DNA of 64,000 bases from Bemisia tabaci. Its lineage: Eukaryota > Arthropoda > Insecta > Hemiptera > Aleyrodidae. The translations under genes were made by a program, and so were the position numbers. Every line of letters starts with the position of its first letter. Position 1 is the first letter of the stretch. The notes beneath the pieces are model-generated. The model was not told the DNA's origin and ran no database searches. It saw only the letters and a list, made by a program, of their open reading frames with translations. Below, piece by piece: positions 9,968 through 20,510 of this stretch. The stretch is taken from positions 18,041,731-18,105,730 of the forward strand of contig NC_092801.1 in the NCBI RefSeq assembly GCF_918797505.1, written 5' to 3'.

Positions 9968-10281
9968 TAGAGTCCCTTTACACTGAGAGTCAAGACAACA
10001 CCCCTCATGGAATCACAAACGGGAATAAAGATTACACAAATTGAAGGTTTTTCGTAATCTTTGTTCGGCAATTTCTCAAATTCCTTTCTCCGTTCCCTCT
10101 CTCGTTCCGTTTGTTCCTTGCCGAACCCGCAACTCCCCAGTCCATTCCGGATTATAATATTTGCAATCGGTGAAAATGTAATCTTTATTCCCATTTGTGA
10201 CACTGTGGGCCCCTAAAATACAGGAACCAATCAGAAATGGCTTCACATTGTCTGGACTCTCAGTATAAATAATGGTCTCCA
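9968..10281. mobile_element. TAGAGTCC element with 8-bp TSD
   Basis: The left end is TAGAGTCCCTTTACACTGAG. The right end has the mirrored TCTCAGTATAAA followed by a decayed terminus. GTTCCGGT stands on both sides as a perfect 8-bp TSD. The interior has CACAAACGGGAATAAAG and its mirror TTATTCCCATTTGTGAC. The 8-bp TSD and TAGAG start fit a non-autonomous hAT-type element (inference). An inverted relative lies at 42741-43052. Confidence 0.85.
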
Positions 10282-10289
10282 GTTCCGGT

Positions 10290-10850
10290 AAAACATGAGC
10301 TTATCATTGTCGTAATTCATATTTTTCCATTAAATGTGGCATCACTGGCCACGATGTAATTAGATAGAAAGCTGCCCGGATTGGTGCTTTTTGTGCGTTC
10401 TGAGTCACGGTCCGTAACGCCGTCGATAATTTCCGAATAATCTAGTGCACGCAACGCTGCCAGCTCTAGCATTAATTACATTATTTTCCCAACCAAACGG
10501 GACGTTTCCCCTGGCAAAACGGCAACGTTTCTCCGATAATCTGCGGCGCTGGGTGGGGGCAGCAAAACACAAAACCACGAAGTTTCGAAGCATGTCCGAA
10601 TGCGAGGCGGAACCTGATTGCGCGCCCAGGACATGCGATATCTTTGACATGCTAATATTAAATTCGTCGAATGATGAGGCTGTGTTCATTCGCGCTGTTA
10701 AGTGGAAAGAGATTGCCCGGCGATACAGATGCGATCGGGGACGATTTGTAAATTCGGTTAAATCTCCCCGGCCGCGAATGGCTCGGATGTAGACCTCTGC
10801 CAAAGCAGAGAGATGATTTGAGGGACGACTTTGAGAAAAAGGCGCATAAC
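10290..10850. other. Unassigned GC-richer region with overlapping open frames
   Basis: Frames of 115 codons (+, 10445-10792) and 132 codons (-, 10405-10803) overlap antiparallel. Neither shows a domain I recognise, and splice or codon evidence is lacking. One or both could be chance frames. A database protein search would settle this. Confidence 0.35.
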
Positions 10851-10940
10851 CACGGCGTTACTGTGTTTGATGCAATGCGTGAAGTATTCTTGCAGTCTTG
10901 TAGGCGCTGGTATGCGTTCCGCGCCGACCGGTGACGCACT
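10851..10940 (-). repeat. Dispersed GCGCCTACAAGACT repeat, one unit
   Basis: On the minus strand it reads GCGCCTACAAGACTGCAAG then AATACTTCACGCATTGCA. The same unit occurs twice in tandem at 43525-43655 on the plus strand. Confidence 0.65.
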
Positions 10941-10999
10941 GTGTTTTGTATCGCATAAATCGTTTGCGGTGTCCGAAAATCTCCGCCTCTGTGTTATTT

Positions 11000-11410
11000 T
11001 TTTGAAGGAGAACAAATTGACACCACTCCTTTACTTACAGTTTATGCAGAATTTTCTTCTCACAGAGAGGAAAAATCGTGTCACTTTTAAAGAATTGCCG
11101 TTGAGTAGTTTTCCGTTTAAAAAATTAAGTTTATGACTGGAAGTCTGCGACGTCGCAAACCGAGTTATGTGATAGCCGACTTACACCGTCGAAAAGTGCA
11201 GTTACTGCTATTCCGAGAAATACGAGTTTATAGTCTCGACATAACGTGGATCTTTTTGGCGGAAAGAAAGTTCAAACTGTCTCTTCGATGCCTAAAAATT
11301 ATAATTTGGGAGCAATTTTTTGAAAATATGCATTACTTGAATTCATTAATATCCCAATTTCTCAAAAACTGCACGAATGCGTCTTGTCCTCCAAGCCCCT
11401 CAGCTGTTCC
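11000..11410. repeat. Dispersed repeat shared with the 4-kb duplicated unit, plus a foldback end
   Basis: The segment with TTTTTTTGAAGGAGAACAAA, GCAGAATTTTCTTC and AGTAGTTTTCCGTTTAAA matches 31440-31640 (and its duplicate at +4013) with frequent substitutions. From about 11340 the sequence TCTCAAAAACTGCACGAATG and TTGTCCTCCAAGCCCCTCA matches the right arm of the element at 5178-5600. Confidence 0.55.
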
Positions 11411-11686
11411 TCAATGAGAATTTCTCAAAACTCACACTGAAGCAAATCGGGAAAGTTCGAAATTCACTGCTTATTTCACAATCGTAGGAATTTGAGTATT
11501 TTTAAGCTTTCCTTTTCAAAAAGTGGGTATACTGCGGCGAAGACATTAATGTTCACCATCCGGGATCTCTCCACGGGAAAACGCTGATCAAGGAATGTAT
11601 CGATTTTTTTGAAAAAAAAACCTGCACTTTGCGTCTTGTCCTCCGAGCCCCTCAATTATAAATATTTTTTTCTTCTACGAAAAGAC

Positions 11687-12130
11687 AAAATTTCATGGAT
11701 AACTTTGAGAAAAACAATCTGTTGAGTTTCCTTGTTTAAAATAATCCATGAAAAGTAATTTGGGAGCGTTGGATCAAATTTTAACATTGCTGTTTGCCTG
11801 TGCCCGAGTTTTATCATTCTGATCCGTCACACAGCTCAGGAACCGATCGCGACGGAGTCCGATTGGGTTAAGTTAGGTCACGCAACTAAACTAGCTCTGC
11901 GGCAAAGCTCGAAGTATCACTCGAATTGAAGGCGCCCCAATCCTGCATTTGCACTCACTATTTCTACAGCTTCGATCAATAGATCTTTTTAGGCTCCTCA
12001 TCTCTTTGAGTTCAGTATAGGCAGCTATGCTGCGAAAAATACCGCTCATGAATACTTTGATGTTGCCAAACTTCTTCCGGTAAAATACAGATTTTTCGAG
12101 AAGTGTTTTTAAAGTGTGTGATTTTTTCTA
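11687..12130. repeat. Diverged tandem duplication, unit 1
   Basis: This unit aligns with 12436-12860 at an offset near 750 bp. Shared words include GAGAAAAACAATCTGTTGAG, CCCGAGTTTTATCATTCTGA, TCAGGAACCGATCGC and AATTGAAGGCGCCCC. Small indels separate the units, so the duplication is old. The unit ends in a weak match to the CTGCCGTGCTAAGG family (ATGCTGCGAAAAATACCGC). Confidence 0.75.
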
Positions 12131-12435
12131 ATGTGCGATTAAAGTCAGTAAAAACTAAAATATTCATAGCAGATTAAAGAAGGATAAAGCTCATTCGAGC
12201 CTTGAATTTCCGGATTATGTAAATTTGACTAAAAATTCCCCTAAGTTACAAGTTTTACTATAATCGGGCGAACAGGGGCCGAGATGGCATTAGAGGCCAC
12301 GTCCGCCATCTTGAATGTTAGAATTTTGAAAATCGGACCACAAATTCAAGTTTCTCGTTAAAAATTACCCCTTCACTCCAAATCTTATAAAACTCGATTG
12401 CCAGATTAGCATTTAACTACCAAGCCTACAAAACG

Positions 12436-12860
12436 ACAAAAATTCATGGATGACTCCGAGAAAAACAATCTGTTGAGTTTTCTTGTAGAGATTAATTAAT
12501 GAAAAGTAATTTCGGAACTTTGGAACACATTTTGCTTTTATTTTACTTCAATATGCCCGAGTTTTATCATTCTGATCGGTCACACAGCTCAGGAACCGAT
12601 CGCAGCAGAGTCAGATTGGGTTAAGTTAGGTCACGCAACTAAACTAACTCTCCGGCAAAGCTGGAAGTATCCTCCGAATTGAAGGCGCCCCGGTCCTGCA
12701 TGCTTTCACACTATTTCTACAACTTCGGTCAACAGAACTTTCTAGGCTCTTTATCTCTATCAGTGCAGTATAGGTAGGCATGCTGCGAAAAAAATAGCTT
12801 ACGTATGATTTGATGTTGCCAAATTTCTCCGATAAAATACAGATTTTTCGAGAAGCGCTT
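12436..12860. repeat. Diverged tandem duplication, unit 2
   Basis: This is the partner of 11687-12130, with the same order of words. The 305 bp between the two units (12131-12435) are not repeated, so the original period was about 750 bp or the spacer inserted later. A 153-codon plus-strand frame at 12810-13271 starts in this unit; I see no domain in it. Confidence 0.75.
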
Positions 12861-13403
12861 CGAGTATTAACAACGCGTTTTAGTTTTGCCAAGACCAGCT
12901 CAAAACTAATACTATATTTTACACTAGATAAGCTATTCTCCATTACATTCCATCGGAACGGTTCCTTAAAGTCGTCTCTGAAAGTTGCGAGAAAAGTTAT
13001 CCAAGATGCAGGTTTCCATTTCTCGGCCAGTTTTTCGCCGTCGGCAGCCCCTCGGATTCCGACCGAAACTTTATCCCGGAACGGGCGCGAATTCACGTCG
13101 GACCAAATACGATTTAAAGAGAGGTCAACACGGAGAGGTCAACACGGGAGATCAAACGGGCTGATACCTTTTTTACCCTCCCTAATATACGAGAGGCGAC
13201 CAAGTTTCCCGCTCTCGAACAGAAGTCCTCGGATCCTCCAACCTAAACCGCACAACTCAAAGAGGGAATGATGTGTAGATACGTGGTTTCATACGAAGGA
13301 GCATCCCCTCTGGAGAATCATATAATTTCCATGCAGGCCATGGTTGCTACATTTTGCTGGTGAATTTCTTATTTGATTTTGTCGGGTTTTCCTTTTCCCG
13401 CTT
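12861..13403. other. Unassigned region after the tandem duplication
   Basis: It has a short local repeat, GAGAGGTCAACACGG, GAGAGGTCAACACGGGAG near 13119-13150. No supported gene was found. Confidence 0.4.
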
Positions 13404-13540
13404 GGACCACATTTTGCAATAAGGAACCACTTTTTCTGGCTCATTTCAGAAACAACATATGTGACATTGGTGTCCCTAAGCAGAAAGGTGCTTTTATGGA
13501 GGAGCCAGAGATAGTGGTTCCTTATTGCAAAATGTAATCC
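13404..13540. mobile_element. GGATTGC-family MITE, short variant
   Basis: The ends are GGACCACATTTTGCAATAAG and the mirrored CTTATTGCAAAATGTAATCC. The flanks GCTT and TCTT match at three of four TSD positions. The 137-bp interior has CATTTCAGAAACAACATATG and resembles 38168-38304, a shorter subfamily than the 257-bp form. Confidence 0.75.
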
Positions 13541-13596
13541 TCTTTATCCACGGTAAACACTAGAACTGTGGGTCGATTGTTGAATCGGTATCAAAT

Positions 13597-13672
13597 AGAC
13601 GTATTTATGCAAAAAGGAACAATGTTACACGAAAACCCTATGTACATAGTTCGTTTTAGCATAAATACGCCC
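13597..13672. mobile_element. Short AGACGTATTTATGC MITE, 76 bp
   Basis: The ends are AGACGTATTTATGCAAAAAG and GCATAAATACGCCC, with AAAT on both sides as a perfect 4-bp TSD. It is a shortened relative of the GGACGTATTT family, with GTTACACGAAAACCCTATG inside. A sister copy is at 59135-59210. Confidence 0.8.
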
Positions 13673-13793
13673 AAATGATCAAGATCAATATATCGAAAAA
13701 TCCTGATCGATAAATCCCTATCTTAGCAATGGTTTCTATCGATCATGGTCATTCGATATCGATCTCGATTCATATGTTTTTTAGCGTGATGAA

Positions 13794-14325
13794 AGTTTCA
13801 TGATAAATGTGCATTCAAGATCTTAAAATCGTATAAAATGCTATTGTAAGCTGCATGTTTTTACAGAGAATCCTTTCTCACAGGAGCGACAAATTGAGAA
13901 TATGCAGGTATCTGAAATGTGATGCATTTCGTGTTTAAGTGGAAAATACTGAGTAAACTGAACACAAGGATACCATTGGTTCATGAATTGAGCAATTATT
14001 GGAGGAGATATGACAAAATGATCTCATCTGCTGAAATACATGTGTTTAAATGGGAAATGCCGCCAGATGACGTCACTAGGCTGTGTATTTTCTCACTTTT
14101 AAATCTCTTTTTATACTATTTCCCATATCAGAAAAAAATTATAAAAAATATTGTGAGGTCAGCTCTTTAAGCACTTTCCGATGAGGCGACAAAAAATTCG
14201 CATGCAAATTCTCCATTATAGTGTCTAAAATTAGGGCAAAAAATCAAAACTTCAATCTAAGTAAGAATGCATGACTATTTGCCTAGGCGTTTGACAAAAT
14301 GCCTGATTTGACTATTTGTCGATGT
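13794..14325. repeat. Dispersed repeat interrupted by a second repeat
   Basis: The outer parts (13794-13893 and about 14215-14325) match the minus strand of 25640-25860, with words CTGCATGTTTTTACAGAGAA and AAATGCCTGATTTGACTATT. The inner 13894-14214 matches the minus strand of 40640-40860, with GGAAATGCCGCC and ATGACGTCAC. The outer family is therefore older than the inner insertion. An 83-codon frame inside is not credible as a gene. Confidence 0.6.
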
Positions 14326-14388
14326 TTGTTCACTTCTTGGGAGGAATCGCCTCAACCCGAACGTTACAGTTCAACCGCATTTTTTGCT

Positions 14389-14615
14389 CACTGGAAAAAA
14401 AACACATTGGAACTAGAGTCCAGACTCTTAAAAACATCGACAAGAAAAAATACTATTGATTCAATCAGATTTAAGCTTAAATCAAGAACCAAAGCCCCTT
14501 AATTCGAGCGGATTTCCTTTTGACTTAAGCTTAAATCTGATTGAATCAAGAGTCCTTTTTCTTGTCAATGTTTTCAAGAGTCTGGACTCTAGATCCAATG
14601 TGGTTTTTTTTCGGT
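14389..14615. mobile_element. CACTGG-hairpin MITE
   Basis: The ends are CACTGGAAAAAAAACACATT and AATGTGG, T run, CGGTG, with CT on both sides as a 2-bp TSD. The mirrored arms TCCAGACTCTTAAAAACATC and TTTAAGCTTAAATC are well kept. Confidence 0.9.
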
Positions 14616-15233
14616 GCTGAGTGCATGGCAACGTTGCATGGACGAAAGAATAGGAGAAAAATCGAGAGTGTGGCGGTATCGGACATACTTTGCTACACGA
14701 GTACGGACTCGTATCTCGGAGTGTCTCACTGTTTTGAATTTTAAATCGGGACCCTCGCCGAAGGAGCCCGAAGGAGGAAAAAAAATCACCCCCGAATAAA
14801 TTAGACCCCAAGACCCGATTCCACGGTCGCGTCTCGTGGGGCCCCGAGGGTGGGGAGAGAGGGGAGGAGGGGAGGGGTTGAGGGGAGGGTGCCTGAATTT
14901 TCCCTCGAATCGGGTCCGAGCACTTTAGACTCCAATTTGAGGTTATATCCCTTTCGGATGGATTTCCTCGCGGTTGCAGATGGAAAGGAAACGGGATTAA
15001 GGGAAGGCTTGAACTTAATTCGCGGTGAATGAGGGCTTGCAGACAAGGAAAGAACTTCAGTCGCGGAGGTTTTTTTAGGTTAGCTCCGTCAACACCTTCC
15101 GGTTCGGAGGATTGAGTCCTCGCTCGAGAGAACGGATGGCTTCTGTTGGCAGAACTGAACTCCGCACACTTGAAAATGTCCGTGTTTATCGTTAATTTTT
15201 TATGATGATGGTCTCCTTGGAATTAATCATTAA
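14616..15233. other. Unassigned GC-rich region with purine-rich tract
   Basis: From 14845 to 14895 the plus strand is almost all G and A (GGGGAGAGAGGGGAGGAGGG). No domain-bearing frame or repeat end was recognised. This may be unique host intergenic or intronic DNA. Confidence 0.4.
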
Positions 15234-15643
15234 GGTGATTCGATGGACGCCATATTTTGTTTCAGAACGGCATGCGATATATCGCATCAGTTGGTTCCTG
15301 TTTTTCAGCTACTCGTCATTTTTCTCCAATTTTGTGATCGCAATTCTGTTGTCAGGAGACTAGAACACTCACATACCAATTTTAATAAAGAAATTCAACG
15401 TAATAAAGGCTTGGTTTTTTTAGAGAGAAAATATCGCATTCGAGTGCAGTTTCGATATCAGTATCGAATGCAACGTTTCCTCTCTAAAAAAACCAAGCCT
15501 TTATTGCGTTGAATTTCTTTGTTACAATTGGTAAGTGAGTGTTTTAGTCTCCTGACAACAGAATTGCGATCACAAAATTGGAGAAAAATGACGAGTATCT
15601 GAACAAATGGAACCAATCGATGCGATATATCGCATGCCGTTCT
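15234..15643. mobile_element. TTAA-TSD family element, right end missing
   Basis: It follows a TTAA at 15230-15233 and starts GGTGATTCGATGGACGCC. The interior holds two mirrored blocks, ATGCGATATATCGCAT and CTAAAAAAACCAAGCCTTTA. The right TIR is cut off after GCATGCCGTTCT. Confidence 0.85.
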
Positions 15644-16140
15644 ATCTTCGTTCCGTTCAAATCTACGGCACCACCCAACCCTCATAATATTGACGAAGTT
15701 ATTCCCAAGGTTTCTTTTCATAGACAATCAGTGCTGCCGTTTCCAAGAATCAATTTGAAAGTCCGGAACTTTTCAAATAATCGGAGCTTTTCCCGGAATC
15801 TTCGGAATTCCCGGAATTTTCAGCTATTTTAGGAAGTTTTCGAGAATCGGGGTATTTTGTCGGTTTTTCCGATTATTTGATCAAATTTAATGATTTTATC
15901 TTAAATCATACGACTTAAAACCGTTCGTTTAATTCGCGAATCAGACAATGTTCGGAACTAAATCCAGGCGTATTCCGAGATTTTTCCTGGGAGTTTTTGA
16001 ATCGGAATTTTTCTCGGAACTATCGAAAATCCGGAATTTTTCTAAGAACTCTGGGGTATTGGAATTAATTCCAGGGACCCTAGAATCTTTAGTAAACTAA
16101 AACGGCAGCACCGAGACCAGATAAAAATACTTTCAAAGGT
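15644..16140. repeat. CCGGAATT-rich decayed repeat zone
   Basis: Short words such as CCCGGAATTTTC, TCCGGAACTTTTC and TCGGAATTTTTCTCGG recur irregularly from 15760 to 16060. They resemble the interior of the CAGGGTGTCTAC elements at 17618 and 63086, but no ends could be placed. Confidence 0.45.
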
Positions 16141-16675
16141 GACCTTTACGGGACGGAGGCGCGAAACAAGTTCACCGGGAGCAGATGCGGCGACGGCAAT
16201 GTGTATGGGGGAAAACTCCTGGTTTCCTCGACACTGGGAAAACGGGATGGGGGATGGAAACCCAGTTCCGGGGGTGATATCGAGCGGAAAATTTATCGAG
16301 CATCCCGCCTTTTTTTTCCGGAGCCGCTGCCTCTCTCTTAACCTTATTATCCACACGCTACCGGCACTTGTTTTCCTCGCCGGACGATTGTGATCGCGGC
16401 CTGCTTCATCACTCCCATTCTCGATCGTTGCGCCGCGCCGCGGGTTTTTCCCTCGGGGTTGCCACCAAAAAAAAGATAAATAAAAAAAAAACCGTTCAAA
16501 TACTCACGTGTTAGAAAAACGATCAGCGGTTAGCGCGGTTTTAAATTAAAGCTTGTAAGTTATTTATTTGTGGCTCCGGCTCGCCTCGTTTGCCTCGTAT
16601 CTGGCCGGATGCATCGACTTTTGGACCCCTGTCGTTCTCTTTTACTCTGAACATGACCCCGTAGTTTAAGCTTTT
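16141..16675. other. Unassigned GC-rich region
   Basis: Overlapping short frames on both strands show no domain. No repeat ends were seen. It could be unique intergenic or intronic sequence. Confidence 0.4.
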
Positions 16676-17185
16676 ATGCGCCAAGGCGCACAAAAGCGCA
16701 CAAGGTACATAAAAGCGCAAAAGGCACACAAAAGCGCATATGGCTCACAAAGACGCACAAAGGCACGCAAAGGCACACAAGGCACGCTAAGACACACAAG
16801 GCACGCAAAGGCACACAAGGCACACGAAAGCGCACAAGGCACACAAAGGCACACAAGGCATACAAAAGCGCACAAGGCACATAAGGCACACAAAAGCGCA
16901 CAAGGCACACAAAGGCACACAAGGCACACAAAAGCGCACAAGGCACATAAGGCACACAAAAGCGCACAAGGCACATAAGGCACACAAAAGCGCACAAGGT
17001 ATATAAAAGCGCAAAAGGCACACAAAGGCGCACATGGCTCACAAAGACACGCAAAGGCACACAAGGCACGCTAAGACACACAAGGCACACGAAGGCGCAC
17101 AAGGTTTATAAAAGCGCACAAGGCACACATAGGCGCAAAAGGCACACATACGCGCAGAAGACACACAAAGGCGCACATGGCGCCT
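16676..17185. repeat. CA/GC-rich minisatellite with higher-order structure
   Basis: Variants of a 9-10 base word (GGCACACAA, GGCACATAA, GCGCACAA) repeat without interruption for about 510 bp. A 28-bp higher-order unit, GCGCACAAGGCACATAAGGC then ACACAAAA, is repeated in the middle. A longer segment near 16709-16800 recurs with changes near 17007-17090, an offset of about 300 bp. Several frames stay open across it on both strands (for example Cys-Leu-Val-Pro-rich on the minus strand), which follows from composition and is not evidence of coding. Confidence 0.9.
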
Positions 17186-17617
17186 GGAGGGAAAGTCCCT
17201 CGCGTGGTAAACACACAAGCTCCCGTTCCCCTTGTTTTTCATTTTTTTTAAAAGAAACGAGAAAAACTGGGAAAAATGAAGTGATCCTTGGGGAGCTCGC
17301 TGATTGCTGGCTGAGGAGTACTCCTGACGGAGAGCGGAGGGTAATCGGGTCCCAGCGGTTCAATTTCCGCACAAATCCGTGACCTCACGACGACGACGGC
17401 GACGGTGGGGCAAGCACGGGTCACGCTCACGAGTGCTCAAGAAGCTGGAATTAATTCGCACCGCGGGCCATCGCGCGGCCTTCGCGGCGCCGCTGCCACT
17501 AAAATGACACCTATAAACTGTGTCCACGACACGAGGGATCACTGAGTTATTGCTCTGCTTCATGCTCTGGCGTTTCTATGCTGCATGGAACAAGTTCCTC
17601 GAGCTGGAGAATTGAGG
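17186..17617. other. Unassigned GC-rich region
   Basis: No recognised repeat or gene. The sequence is GC-rich with CGACGACGACGGCGACGG near 17388-17405. Confidence 0.4.
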
Positions 17618-17920
17618 GTGTCTGCAAGTCCGCAATTTCCAGAAAGTCCGGAAATAGTGCGGATTTTTTAAGGGCGCAGAGGGAAGCACTGAAAAAGTGC
17701 GGAAATTCCGCAGGAAGGTCCGGTCCAATTTTTCGTCATTTTTGTCGCGATTTGAGCGAGAAATTCGAGTTTTTGAAATTTTTCGAATTTCGTCGATCGG
17801 AGATACTGAAAAAGTACAGACTTTTTCTGTTAAGGAGGTATTCCTCGGGAATGCACTGAAAAAGTACTGTTAAAGTACTGGTTTTTAACCAGCCATCTTA
17901 TTAGACACTTTGCGCTCGAT
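17618..17920. mobile_element. CAGGGTGTCTAC-type element, decayed
   Basis: The left end is GAGGGTGTCTGCAAGTCCGC and the right end contains ATTAGACACTTTGC. The interior words GGAAATAGTGCGGATTTTTT, AAGGGCG and CACTGAAAAAGTACTG match the better copy at 63086-63329. Confidence 0.65.
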
Positions 17921-18242
17921 CAGCGAGCGATTTGACAGCCGCGATCGCATTTCCGCGGCCTATAACTCACGTCTCCCCGGCACGTTAACGCGCGCCGGGG
18001 ATTCCTTCGGGGCGGGGGAGGGGTAAGGGGAGGGATGGGGTGTGAGAATGGGGGAGGGAGAGGGGTGTCACCCGACACTCCCGGCAGTTAAGAATGCCCA
18101 ACGAGTTCAATAACGTAACAATTACGTGTGGGAATCTGATCTGAAATTAATTTTGTTCCCCCCGAGCGTGACCGTAAGGAGGGGGGGGGGACTACCAGTA
18201 AACGGACGGAATTAAAACGTGACGACTTGGCGGGTAGCGACC
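17921..18242. other. GC-rich unassigned region with G run
   Basis: It contains purine-rich stretches (GGGGCGGGGGAGGGG near 18010; a 10-base-plus G run at about 18180). No gene was recognised. Confidence 0.4.
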
Positions 18243-18405
18243 AGTGGCGTGGCGTGAATTGCGATGTATCGATTGTTATGCCATTTAAACCTATAGAAAA
18301 GGATCGATAAACAGGGTGTTCGCAGCGAAAACCTCAACAATCGATTCTTTACCATGGGTTTAAATGGCATAACAATCGATAAATCGCAATTCACGCCCCG
18401 GCACT
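18243..18405. mobile_element. AGTGGCGTGGCG hairpin element, near-perfect
   Basis: The arms are GGCGTGAATTGCGATGTATC and GATAAATCGCAATTCACGCC, continuing through CATTTAAACC and GGTTTAAATG around a short loop containing ACAGGGTGTTCGCAGCG. Relatives are at 39419-39573, 61720-61866 and, as a tandem pair, 22165-22400. Confidence 0.8.
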
Positions 18406-18582
18406 GTTAGCGACAGGGCGGAACAAGGCGCCGATGAACTAACCTCGAGATTGCTCCGTTGTCGGGGCTGCGGTCGCGGAAAAGAATTTCATCCGGCGCC
18501 CGATCGGATTAACGGAATTACGAGCCTGACGTTGCCGTCACGTTCGCGGTCGTGAGCTATAGTGACGTCATGAGGAGAATCA

Positions 18583-19232
18583 ACGTATGTGCCCTCGGAC
18601 GTTGCCGAATTCCGCACTGAAAAAAAAATCTCGGTGTATTTACTAAGAAAAGGGTAAAATTACCAAGAATTCAAGGTTTTTTCTTGGTAAAATTACCATT
18701 TATGGAATTGGTAATTTTACCAAGAAATCTCGGTAAAATTATTGAACTTTCTCGGTAATTTTACTGGACCTTGGTAAAAACGCCAATATTTTTTATCGAC
18801 TGTGGTAGAATTACCGAGATAAAATGGCAAAGTTACCGGGAATTGATTACCAATAAAAGTGGTATTCTTACCTGGAAAAAATAGTAAAAATACCGGTTAT
18901 ACCAGTCAAAACTCGAGGTTAGGTAAGCTTACCAGTCTGTCTTGGTAAAATTACCAATAATTGGTAAAAAAAAGCGAGATGGTAAAGTTACCAACGGACC
19001 GTGGTAAAAAAGCCGAGAATTTTTTTTTCAGTGCGTTTGGTAGAATGCAAATTTTCCGGAAAACTAGTAACTAGTTTTTTTTTCCCAAGTTTCGAGGTTA
19101 CTTGCTTAATTTGGGATTTCATCTGAGGCATCTAAACATTTCGAAGAGGAGCATTTATGAATTTCCTCGAGAAACAATATTTCATCGGAGGACATCTGGC
19201 AGCATTTGAATGTGCAAGCGTCGTTTTTGCAT
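18583..19232. mobile_element. CTGCCGTGCTAAGG-family element, diverged, split by an insertion
   Basis: The left part is AACGTATGTGCCCTCGGACG then TTGCCGAATTCC. The right part ends GGCAGCATTTGAATGTGCAA and CGTCGTTTTTGCATAGCGTGGCA. Both fit the family once the insertion at 18615-19033 is removed. Confidence 0.6.
18615..19033. mobile_element. GGTAA-family MITE, 419 bp
   Basis: The ends are CACTGAAAAAAAAATCTCGG and CCGAGAATTTTTTTTTCAGTG (mirrored), and the 2-bp TSD is CG. The interior is built from reiterated GGTAAAATTACC-like palindromes, so it can fold at many scales. A second copy in the opposite orientation is at 62325-62722, and both lie inside CTGCCGTGCTAAGG-family hosts. Confidence 0.9.
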
Positions 19233-19467
19233 AGCGTGGCATGAGTCGAAGAGGAGGTCTCCGAAAGGTGACAGCGAGGGTTGTGGCGCGAGCTACCACT
19301 TTTAGCAGACTATAATTTAATAAAATGAAATCTACATACCCATAGCATTTTTTTTTTATAAAAATGAAGGAAGAAAAAAATACGTGTCTGTGTTGTCTCT
19401 GGTCTGGTGTCGATTTTATCAAAGAAGAAAAAATTAAATCGATCGATTGAACGACTGACCATTTAAT

Positions 19468-20015
19468 GGACCACTAGACAAGGTACGAATTTCAGCATTC
19501 TGATACATATTTCTTAACCAAAATTTCACATAGAACATGATGCGCTCAACGAAAATTACCGAAATCGATACCTTACGAAGATATTTAATGATTCTTAATG
19601 CGTGAATTCAAACCATCCGCTCATGAAAACTCAATGCTCTACGTGATTCACATCGAGCGCTAAACGTTATCATGACAGTTTCTGCGATATAAAAATCTGG
19701 CAACTTCGATCTTGACGCTTTGGCTCAGCTATAGCAAATTGCTTATAGTTTGAACAACACATGGTGGGAAATGAACATTGCTCGATTGAGAAGCTTCCTG
19801 AAACCGTTGTAATGCGCGATTTGACTCACGTAGAGCTTTGAGTTTCGTGTGAGCGGGCAGTTCAAATTCCTCGTAACCAATGTGAAATAAAAACGTTAAT
19901 ATCTTCGATAGGAGTTGGTTTCAGTAATTTTCGATGTGTGAATAGTTTTCTACGTGAAATTCTGGTTAAGAAACATGTATCAGATTGCTTAAATTCGTAC
20001 CTTGTCTAGTGGTCC
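19468..20015. mobile_element. TGGACCACTAGAC foldback element, complete
   Basis: The outer ends are GGACCACTAGACAAGGTACG and CGTACCTTGTCTAGTGGTCC. The arms contain TTACGAAGATATTTAATG and GTTAATATCTTCGATAGGA. It is about 548 bp, with a central region around CAGCTATAGCAAATTGC. The other full copy is at 36148-36695, and a half copy sits at 32133-32402. Confidence 0.8.
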
Positions 20016-20510
20016 ATTGTTTTAGAAAGCGCCAAAAAAACCACAATCTCCATTAAAATTGTATCGTTGATTTCTTCCGCCTTCTTTTCATTTTGTTGGG
20101 AAAACGATCTTGCGTTTTATAAGAAAGTAAACAAGGAAACAGCTATGTCCTAGTTTGTGCCTCGAGCTTGCTTCACATCTCTCTAGTTCGGCCACGAGTA
20201 GTCTTTCCATGTATACAAATCAAGCCCGTCGTTGGCATCTTTCTTTTCCTCGGTCAATATCCTAACACATTTGTCAGGTACACACACATTTCCACCGGTT
20301 ACTCAGCGTGAAAGTCGGATGAAAGCAAGGTGGAAGAAACCAAGGGTATCATTGGTAGATGCCGTCATAAACCGAATTTTTCAAAGCGCGATATCTCTGT
20401 GAATATTAAACGTAGATAGTTGCTGCTTGGACAGACGATTTTTAGTTGCTCTCTAAGAATCAAGCATCAAAACACGATTCTCTGTCGACCAGCGCAACTG
20501 ACTCGTTGTA
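20016..20510. other. Unassigned spacer
   Basis: No supported feature. The composition is ordinary and AT-leaning. Confidence 0.4.

Noticed and set aside
10405..10803. Antiparallel frames of 132 and 115 codons as a host gene
   Set aside because: No recognisable domain, complete overlap on opposite strands, and no neighbouring exons. I could not exclude it without a database search.
12810..13271. 153-codon plus-strand frame
   Set aside because: It starts in a diverged repeat unit, contains a local duplication (STRRGQHGR region) and shows no domain.
16666..17102. Cys-Leu-Pro-Val-rich frames of 130-140 codons on the minus strand
   Set aside because: They lie on the GGCACACAA minisatellite; several frames are open at once on both strands, as expected for a low-stop repeat.
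16676..17185. CRISPR-like array
   Set aside because: Repeats are contiguous, variable and without unique spacers, and the DNA is eukaryotic.
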